From the NCBI GenBank assembly GCA_018658605.1, contig JABHUV010000311.1:1-6306 (forward strand): DNA of 6,306 nt, in the 5' to 3' direction. Positions 5,382 to 6,306 of this stretch are shown in pieces. The translations under genes were made by a program, and so were the position numbers. The notes below the pieces were generated by a model, which saw only the letters and a program-made list of their open reading frames with translations, was not told the DNA's origin and did not search any database. Positions within the stretch are counted from its first letter, which is position 1; the number at the start of each line of letters is the position of its first letter. This DNA is from Planctomycetaceae bacterium (GTDB taxonomy: Bacteria; Planctomycetota; Planctomycetia; Pirellulales; Pirellulaceae).

Positions 5382-5783
5382 ATGTCAACCGTTGACGACT
5401 ATTCCGCATTGTTAACAGCAGCCTGTGATGCAATGAACAACTCGTACAGTCCGTATTCTGACTATCCTGTAGGCGCCGCAATCACCGATACGGACGGCGT
5501 TGTTTACACGGGGTGCAACGTCGAAAACGCTGCGTATGGAAGTACGATTTGCGCGGAATCAGCCGCTGTTGCCAATGCAATTTCCGCAGGCGCCACCATG
5601 CCCCTAACCGCGATTGCTATCGTAACCTCAACTGCGGGAACGCCCTGTGGTAATTGCCGCCAAATCCTAGCTGAGGTTGCACCCGCTTGCAAAATATTTC
5701 TGGCAACACCGCAAACACTTGATAAGCCCCGCAGCACGACACTTGCCGCCATCCTGCCCGAACCATTTACGAGTCTAAGCTAA
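5382..5783 (+). CDS. cdd: Cytidine deaminase
   Basis: This zinc enzyme deaminates cytidine and deoxycytidine to uridine and deoxyuridine, supplying substrate to the phosphorylase encoded just before it. At 133 residues it fits the short homotetrameric class. The zinc ligands C57, C89 and C92 and the catalytic E59 sit in TICAES and TPCGNCRQ. The substrate-binding segments SPYSDYPVGAA (23-33) and GCNVENAAYGST (44-55) are also intact. The ATG at 5382 has AAGG 8 bases upstream. It is the last gene of the operon. Its final 9 bases overlap the end of the convergent amidase gene, so there is no room for a terminator between the two genes. Confidence 0.97.
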   Translation: MSTVDDYSALLTAACDAMNNSYSPYSDYPVGAAITDTDGVVYTGCNVENAAYGSTICAESAAVANAISAGATMPLTAIAIVTSTAGTPCGNCRQILAEVAPACKIFLATPQTLDKPRSTTLAAILPEPFTSLS

Positions 5784-6306
5784 CGCTAGACTGGGGGCTT
5801 GAGAAGAAATATTCGTTGCTAACTCAAACGCATTAGCAATCTTAAGTACATCTAAATCTTGACGATACCCGCCGATAATTTGAATTCCGACGGGCAATCC
5901 CTCTGCCGTAAAACCAGCGGGGACAGAAATCGCAGGCATTCCCGTAGCCGTAACGAGGTAACACGACTTCATCCAATCAATGTAACTAGTGAACTGTATT
6001 CCATCAATTTCACTCACAAATTGCTCCTCAATATTAAAAGCGGCTACTTGCGTTACTGGGCCCACCAAAAAATCAAACTCATCAAAGAATTCAATGGCGC
6101 GATTAAACAATTCGGTGCGCCATCGCTGTGCATTGCCGATATCTCCGCCACTTAACTTCTCACCTTCGGCAATATTCCACAGCACCGTTTCCTTCATCTG
6201 TTGACGATGTTGCCCTACCAGACCACCAAACTTCATCGCAAAGCGAAAGGCTCGCAACGTCCTAAACACGTCATCGGCTCGCCCAAAATCAAGGCAGATG
6301 TCCACA
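5775..6306 (-). CDS. Amidase-signature family protein, C-terminal part (5' end outside window)
   Basis: About 176 C-terminal residues are visible; full family members are about 450-500. The typical C-terminal block is clear: GMPAISVPAGF, then GLPVGIQIIGGYRQD, then a final helix (VLKIANAFE). DFLVGPVTQVAAF upstream corresponds to the conserved strand of the family core. The family hydrolyses amide bonds with a Ser-cisSer-Lys triad, which lies in the missing N-terminal part, so activity and substrate cannot be judged. The GTG at 6305 is almost certainly internal. It is convergent with the nucleoside operon and overlaps cdd by 9 bp. It resembles generic amidases or GatA-like proteins and is probably not part of nucleoside salvage. 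Confidence 0.88.
   Translation of the reverse strand, partial: VDICLDFGRADDVFRTLRAFRFAMKFGGLVGQHRQQMKETVLWNIAEGEKLSGGDIGNAQRWRTELFNRAIEFFDEFDFLVGPVTQVAAFNIEEQFVSEIDGIQFTSYIDWMKSCYLVTATGMPAISVPAGFTAEGLPVGIQIIGGYRQDLDVLKIANAFELATNISSQAPSLALA

Overview
The window looks like chromosomal DNA from a proteobacterium, most likely a gammaproteobacterium. This is inferred from compact operons, Shine-Dalgarno sites and the gene families present; no single gene fixes the taxon. It has two parts with different characters.

Left part (about 1-1945, all on the minus strand): a retron. Read in the minus direction it contains a 152-residue protein of unknown function (1945-1487), a sigma70-like promoter (1375-1347), a structured msr-msd RNA (about 1340-1165), an intrinsic terminator (1162-1111), and a retron reverse transcriptase (1064 to beyond the left edge). 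The reverse transcriptase carries the catalytic YADD box and both retron hallmarks, an NAxxH motif (NAANH) and a VTG motif. The RNA has the expected layout: a short a1/a2 pairing at its ends, an msr hairpin with a UUU loop, and an msd hairpin with a perfect 23-bp stem. Two things are unusual. The reverse transcriptase appears to begin with a membrane-anchor helix, and a strong terminator sits between the RNA and the reverse transcriptase gene. Most known retrons are anti-phage systems with an effector. The effector here is not obvious: candidates are the 152-residue protein, the membrane anchor itself, or something past the left edge.

Right part (2183-5783, plus strand): a four-gene pyrimidine (deoxy)nucleoside salvage operon, consisting of an M24-family metallopeptidase, deoC, deoA/pdp and cdd. 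Cytidine deaminase turns (deoxy)cytidine into (deoxy)uridine. The phosphorylase releases the base and yields (deoxy)ribose-1-phosphate. DeoC cleaves deoxyribose-5-phosphate to glyceraldehyde-3-phosphate and acetaldehyde. The phosphopentomutase needed between the last two steps is not in the window. The peptidase is an unexpected first gene. A long palindrome at 2104-2131 in the divergent intergenic region is probably an operator.

At the right edge (5775-6306, minus strand) lies the C-terminal part of an amidase-signature enzyme, which runs convergently into cdd with a 9-bp overlap.
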